A stretch of DNA of 9,569 nucleotides from Dysgonamonadaceae bacterium (GTDB taxonomy: Bacteria; Bacteroidota; Bacteroidia; Bacteroidales; Azobacteroidaceae), in assembly GCA_031258895.1 (NCBI GenBank), contig JAIRMF010000001.1, positions 1 to 9,569 of the forward strand. The letters run 5' to 3'. The notes under the pieces are model-generated. The model had not been told where the DNA came from. It saw nothing but the letters and a program-made list of their open reading frames with translations, and did no database searches. Below, one piece after another: positions 5,951-9,569 of this stretch. Within the stretch, counting starts at the first letter, position 1. Every line of letters begins with the position of its first letter. The translations under genes were made by a program, and so were the position numbers.

Positions 5951-7067
5951 ACATCATCAAGTCAGAGATAATCATATCGGAAATAAAAATACCTCGACGA
6001 GTTAATCTCAGGCAGTTGTCTGCTTCGTGTAACAGGGCATTTTTGATATGTTTTTGCGCCTGATGTAGACAATAATCCAATTCCTTTTTCCCAAAAAGTT
6101 TATACAATTCTGCTGAGTCTATACCTTTCGCCGTCCGCAGTCGGGTCATTACGAAATCGTTGTAAGCGGTTTTCGTATCAATCTTTTCAAAGCCATCAGG
6201 TTTGAAGCCTGAGTTGATATAATTTTTAATTGACGCTACGTTCCATTGTCGGCTGTGGCCGTTGTAAGAGTGAGCGGCAGCCCCTAATCCGAGGTAAAGG
6301 GAACCGTTCCAGTAAGAACAGTTATGACGTGAATGATAGCCGGGCATAGCAAAATTAGAAATCTCGTAATGTTCGAAACCTCCCGCTGTCATCATCTCGA
6401 TCAGAACGTCAAACAGTCGGAGGCTCAAATCTTCGTCTAAGGCGCATATCTTACCCTGCTTAAGTTTGCGTGAGAGCGGAGTTCCTTTTTCATAAGTAAG
6501 GTGATAGGCGGATATATGCTGTACGCCGAGCGATAAGGCTTGCCGAACAGTGTCCCGCCAGCTCTTTTCTGTTTGTCCGGGCAGACCGTACATCAAATCT
6601 ATACTGATATTCCGGTAACGGAAACCTTGCAGACATTCGATCGCCTTCGTTGCTGTTTTTGCATCATGACGCCTGCCTAAGGTTTCCAGTTCACTGTCGT
6701 TGAAACTCTGTACGCCGAGACTGATTCTATTAAACGGCAAATGATGAATAGAGTCGATATAGCTGTCGGTAATGTCGTCTGGATTTGCTTCGAGGGTAAT
6801 TTCTACGGTGGGCAGGTTTGAAACGTTGAATATATCTAATGCACGGAAGATTTTTTCAAAATGCGGGGCATTAAGTTGTGACGGCGTACCTCCACCGAAA
6901 TAAACGCTATCAATGGGCTGTTTGTTAAGATAATTTTTACCGGTAACGGTTTCCCTGCATACCGCATCAATATATTGCGACATTTCGTTTGCCTGTTCGG
7001 AAGAAAAGAAATCGCAATAAGCGCACCGTTTTTTACAAAATGGAATATGTATGTAAATACCTGCCAT
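5949..7067 (-). CDS. hemW: HemW-type radical SAM heme chaperone
   Basis: A 372-residue cytosolic radical SAM protein of the HemW group, thought to bind heme and deliver it to target proteins; older databases call it oxygen-independent coproporphyrinogen III oxidase. The cluster motif is CKKRCAYC with Cys11, Cys15 and Cys18 for the 4Fe-4S centre. Phe20 follows where true HemN has a fourth cysteine, which favours HemW. The GGGTP motif at 58-62 belongs to the SAM-binding barrel. HNCSYW at 248-253 fits the HNxxYW motif typical of HemW, and GLGAAAHS follows at 261-268. The length is normal and the ATG at 7065-7067 starts directly at the family's MAGIYIHIPFC opening. It is the last gene of the reverse set, 38 bp after the lolD-like gene. 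Dedicated heme synthesis as its role is less likely, given the missing cysteine. Confidence 0.93.
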   Translation of the reverse strand: MAGIYIHIPFCKKRCAYCDFFSSEQANEMSQYIDAVCRETVTGKNYLNKQPIDSVYFGGGTPSQLNAPHFEKIFRALDIFNVSNLPTVEITLEANPDDITDSYIDSIHHLPFNRISLGVQSFNDSELETLGRRHDAKTATKAIECLQGFRYRNISIDLMYGLPGQTEKSWRDTVRQALSLGVQHISAYHLTYEKGTPLSRKLKQGKICALDEDLSLRLFDVLIEMMTAGGFEHYEISNFAMPGYHSRHNCSYWNGSLYLGLGAAAHSYNGHSRQWNVASIKNYINSGFKPDGFEKIDTKTAYNDFVMTRLRTAKGIDSAELYKLFGKKELDYCLHQAQKHIKNALLHEADNCLRLTRRGIFISDMIISDLMM

Positions 7068-7105
7068 CTGGCAACATTATAATGCGGTGATAACGGTCCG
7101 GCATT

Positions 7106-7768
7106 TTATTTTTGACGGTTGATTATGGCGCCGTCCTGTATTTTTATTGTACGGTCCGTAAGTTCGGCAAGAGTCGGGTCGTGGGTAACTATGATAAAAG
7201 TCTGATTAAATTCACGCCGCAGGTCGAAAAACAGTTGATGCAGTTCTATTTTATTTTTGGTATCGAGGCTACCCGAGGGTTCATCGGCAAATATCACCGA
7301 AGGTTTGTTAACTAAGGCGCGTGCAACCGCCACACGCTGTTTTTCTCCGCCCGAGAGTTCATCCGGTTTATGTTCCATTCTGTTTTTAAGTCCGAGAAAA
7401 TCCAGTAGTTCGGCGGCTCTTTTTTTTGCTTCTACCTGTCGGATATTGCTTATCATGGCCGGAATCATTACATTTTCGACAGCTGTAAATTCTGGTAGAA
7501 GTTGGTGGAATTGGAAGACGAATCCGATATTTCTGTTGCGGAAATGAGCGATTTCCGTGTCTTTTAATTTATTGACGTGAATACCTTCGTAAAATATTTC
7601 TCCCGTATCTGCTTTGTCGAGCGTACCCATGATCTGGATCAGTGTAGTTTTTCCTGCCCCGCTCGGGCCGACTATCGACACTATTTCACCGTAATTAACG
7701 GCCAGGTCGATACCTTTCAAGACTCTCAGCGCACCAAAATTTTTAGTTATCCGTCTACATTCAATCAT
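7106..7768 (-). CDS. lolD: ABC transporter ATPase, LolD type
   Basis: A 220-residue ATP-binding subunit of the LolD/MacB/FtsE class. In order: Walker A GPSGAGKTT (34-42), Q-loop Gln86, signature LSGGEKQ (138-144), Walker B ending in Asp162-Glu163 (VIFADEP), and the H-loop His196 in IIVTHD. The segment FQFHQLLPEFTAVENV (85-100) is close to the segment that marks LolD proteins, which power release of lipoproteins from the inner membrane for transfer to the outer membrane. No membrane subunit (LolC/LolE or MacB-like permease) is encoded in the window, so the partner must be elsewhere. The ATG lies only 11 bp after the fhs stop, so the two are probably co-transcribed. The ATPase assignment is certain; LolD as opposed to a related exporter ATPase is likely, not proven. 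Confidence 0.88.
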   Translation of the reverse strand: MIECRRITKNFGALRVLKGIDLAVNYGEIVSIVGPSGAGKTTLIQIMGTLDKADTGEIFYEGIHVNKLKDTEIAHFRNRNIGFVFQFHQLLPEFTAVENVMIPAMISNIRQVEAKKRAAELLDFLGLKNRMEHKPDELSGGEKQRVAVARALVNKPSVIFADEPSGSLDTKNKIELHQLFFDLRREFNQTFIIVTHDPTLAELTDRTIKIQDGAIINRQK

Positions 7769-7779
7769 TTCAATTTGTT

Positions 7780-9435
7780 TTATGACAATCCCGTTATTTT
7801 TTCATTCACTATATCTATGTTGACGGCGTTCGGCAGTTTTGGTAGGCCCGGCATACGCATTATTTCGCCGGCAACAGCTACTATAAACCCTGCACCGTTG
7901 TTGATAATTACGTCGTTGATTTTCATCTTGAAATCTTTTGCTACGCCAAATACTTTAGGGTCGGTCGAAAACGAATACTGTGTTTTTGCTATGCAGACAG
8001 GTAATTGTTCAACGTTAATCTGTGAGGCAAGCCGGATCATCTTTTCCGCACGGTCGCTGAACTGAACGTCTCCTGCCTTGTAGATTTCGAAAGCTATTTT
8101 CTCTATTTTGGTTTTAATGTCATCCTCTTCTTTGTAAGTAAACCGGAGTGGGGGGGATGGTTTCTTTTCGATTGTTTCCACGACAAGTGACGCAAGATCT
8201 ACAGCGCCGCTGCTTCCTTGTGCGAAGGCGTTATTGACCGCAAAGCAGGTATTTCTTTCGGCACAGTGGCTTCGGACGAGTTCAATTTCTTCTTCCGTAT
8301 CGAATTCGTAACGATTGAAGGCCACTACTACCGTTTGTCCGAAAGATGCAAGATTGTCGAGATGACGGTCTAAATTTTCCAGTCCTGTTATGATTGCATT
8401 GCTGTTTGGTTTTTGTAATTCGTTTTCTGCTCCGCCGTGCATTTTCAATCCTTGTGAAGTTACGACAATGACTGTGAGACATGGGTGTAGTTTTCCTTTG
8501 CGACATTTGATATTAAAGAATTTTTCGGCGCCCAGGTCTGCTCCGAATCCGGCTTCTGTGACCACATAATCGAAAAATGTTAATGCTGATTTTGTGGATA
8601 CGATCGAACTGCAACCATGTGCGATATTGGCGAATGGTCCTCCATGAACGAATGCGGCGGTATTTTCGGTGGTTTGTACGAGATTGGGATTCAGGGCGTC
8701 TTTTAGCAGTACAGTTATAGCGCCTTCTATTCCGAGGTCTTTTACTTTGAGCGGTTTGTTTTGGAAGTCGATACCTAAGATTATTTTTCCGATTCTGTGT
8801 TTGAGGTCATCAATATTTTCAGCGAGACACAGTATGGCCATTATTTCCGAGGCTGGAGTTATATCGAATCCTGTTTCGGATGGCGTGCCATGCGTACCGA
8901 GGCCGGTTATAACATTTCTCAGGCTTCTGTCATTGACGTCGAGGACTCTTTTCCATAGGATTTCTTTCAGTGTTTTTTTCCCTTTATTTTGGTAGAGGTA
9001 ATTATCGAGCAGAGCTGCAATCATATTATGTGCGGAAGTTACTGCGTGGAAATCTCCTGTAAAGTGCAGGTTAATGTTTTCCATTGGTAAGACTTGCGCA
9101 TACCCTCCACCTGCCGCGCCTCCCTTCATTCCGAAGCACGGTCCGAGGGAGGGTTCTCGCAATGCCACGGCGGCTTTTTTTTTGATTTTAGAGAGTCCGA
9201 GAGCGAGTCCTATTGCGACGGTAGTTTTTCCGACGCCGGATTTTGTTGGTGTGATGGCGGTAACGAGTATAAGTTTTCCTGATTGGACACGTTCATTGTT
9301 GATTAATTTGATTGGGATTTTGGCGATATAACTTCCATAATTCACTATTTCGTCTGCAGGGATACTGTTTTCTTCTGCGATGCGCGCTATTTTTTTTAAT
9401 TTGATTGATTGAGCTATTTCTATATCTGTAATCAT
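7780..9435 (-). CDS. fhs: Formate--tetrahydrofolate ligase
   Basis: A 551-residue cytosolic enzyme that joins formate to tetrahydrofolate at the cost of ATP, giving 10-formyl-THF for purine and other one-carbon reactions. The P-loop is TPTKSGVGKTT (62-72); the commoner form has a glutamate before GK (GEGKTT), so Val68 is a variant. The highly conserved block EPSLGPCFGMKGGAAGGGY begins near residue 94 and continues into NINLHFTGDFHAVTSAHN, the most diagnostic region of the family. THGTPSETGFDIT and FVHGGPFANIAHGCSS are also intact. Length is close to the usual 555 or so, and no frameshift is seen. The ATG at 9433-9435 follows a run of nine A's on the coding strand, an A-rich leader typical of this phylum. 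It heads the reverse gene set with lolD and hemW behind it. In non-acetogens the enzyme usually serves one-carbon supply; no other folate gene is visible to say more. Confidence 0.97.
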   Translation of the reverse strand: MITDIEIAQSIKLKKIARIAEENSIPADEIVNYGSYIAKIPIKLINNERVQSGKLILVTAITPTKSGVGKTTVAIGLALGLSKIKKKAAVALREPSLGPCFGMKGGAAGGGYAQVLPMENINLHFTGDFHAVTSAHNMIAALLDNYLYQNKGKKTLKEILWKRVLDVNDRSLRNVITGLGTHGTPSETGFDITPASEIMAILCLAENIDDLKHRIGKIILGIDFQNKPLKVKDLGIEGAITVLLKDALNPNLVQTTENTAAFVHGGPFANIAHGCSSIVSTKSALTFFDYVVTEAGFGADLGAEKFFNIKCRKGKLHPCLTVIVVTSQGLKMHGGAENELQKPNSNAIITGLENLDRHLDNLASFGQTVVVAFNRYEFDTEEEIELVRSHCAERNTCFAVNNAFAQGSSGAVDLASLVVETIEKKPSPPLRFTYKEEDDIKTKIEKIAFEIYKAGDVQFSDRAEKMIRLASQINVEQLPVCIAKTQYSFSTDPKVFGVAKDFKMKINDVIINNGAGFIVAVAGEIMRMPGLPKLPNAVNIDIVNEKITGLS

Positions 9436-9457
9436 GATTTTTTTTTACATAACGGTA

Positions 9458-9465
9458 CAAAATTA
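9458..9465 (-). promoter_or_regulatory. Predicted -7 element of the fhs promoter
   Basis: Read on the reverse strand this is TAATTTTG, an exact match to the Bacteroidota -7 consensus TAnnTTTG. It lies 22 bp before the fhs ATG, so the leader would be about 15 nt, containing the nine-A run. No clear -33 TTTG is visible upstream, so strength cannot be judged. It could drive fhs, lolD and hemW together. Confidence 0.5.
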
Positions 9466-9569
9466 CGTTTAAAAATCGAGATTTCATACCATTAGAATAA
9501 AGATCATCTCTTACTTAGAGGGCAATAACGATGTTCTTGGAAGGGACAGCTACCATACCACAGGAATTT
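9466..9569. other. Upstream of fhs; unresolved gene edge at the right border
   Basis: No recognisable gene can be assigned. On the forward strand an ATG at 9531 is preceded by AGAGGG (9517-9522) at a suitable distance and stays open to the window end (13 codons, beginning MFLEGTATIPQ), so a divergent gene might begin here. On the reverse strand a frame ends with TAA at 9515-9517 after 17 open codons (ending VAVPSKNIVIAL), and could be the tail of a gene upstream of fhs. A second reverse frame, ending in TGA nearby, is equally open. The stretch is too short to choose. Confidence 0.2.

Noticed and set aside
5949..7067. Oxygen-independent coproporphyrinogen III oxidase (HemN)
   Set aside because: The motif is CxxxCxxCxF, lacking the fourth cysteine of HemN, and HNxxYW is present, so HemW fits better.
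7577..8065. Forward open frame of 162 codons across the fhs-lolD junction
   Set aside because: It overlaps the conserved ends of two certain reverse-strand genes and shows no family features.
9508..9520. Small hairpin CTCT/AGAG near the right edge
   Set aside because: Four base pairs with a five-base loop are expected by chance, and no T-tract follows.

Overview
The window looks like chromosomal DNA of an anaerobic or microaerobic member of the Bacteroidota, probably Bacteroidales. Three things point there. First, TAnnTTTG-type -7 promoter elements lie before hppA and fhs, with A-rich leaders instead of clear Shine-Dalgarno sites. Second, the membrane pyrophosphatase carries what appear to be the residues of the Bacteroides-type Na+/H+ subfamily. 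Third, the cytochrome c assembly protein and the twin-arginine Gfo/Idh/MocA lipoprotein are of forms common in this phylum.

Layout. Positions 1-516 are a tandem array with a strict 21-bp period, running off the left edge. It is organised as 63-bp (3 x 21) units on the left and plain 21-bp units on the right. One forward frame is open across the whole array and would encode heptad repeats; whether it is translated is uncertain. Positions 523-658 hold a cluster of inverted repeats and the promoter of hppA. A forward gene set follows: hppA (659-2869), a CcsA/ResC-type cytochrome c assembly gene 12 bp downstream (2882-4489), and a Tat-exported Gfo/Idh/MocA oxidoreductase (4534-5877). A hairpin-plus-T-tract terminator (5899-5950) closes this side and touches the stop codon of the convergent hemW. 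The right half is a reverse-strand set transcribed in the order fhs (9435-7780), lolD-like ABC ATPase (7768-7106), hemW (7067-5949). The last 104 bp hold the fhs promoter and an unresolved gene edge.

How the genes relate. hppA uses cytosolic pyrophosphate to energise the inner membrane. The CcsA-type protein handles heme at the outer face of that membrane for c-type cytochromes. HemW is a cytosolic heme chaperone, so heme is a loose theme, but hemW lies in the opposite transcription unit. fhs (one-carbon metabolism) and lolD (lipoprotein sorting) are housekeeping genes that probably share a transcript with hemW without an obvious common pathway.

I found no CRISPR array, transposase, phage gene, tRNA or rRNA. 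Most of the window is ordinary. The heptad-encoding array is the only part I cannot explain with known families.
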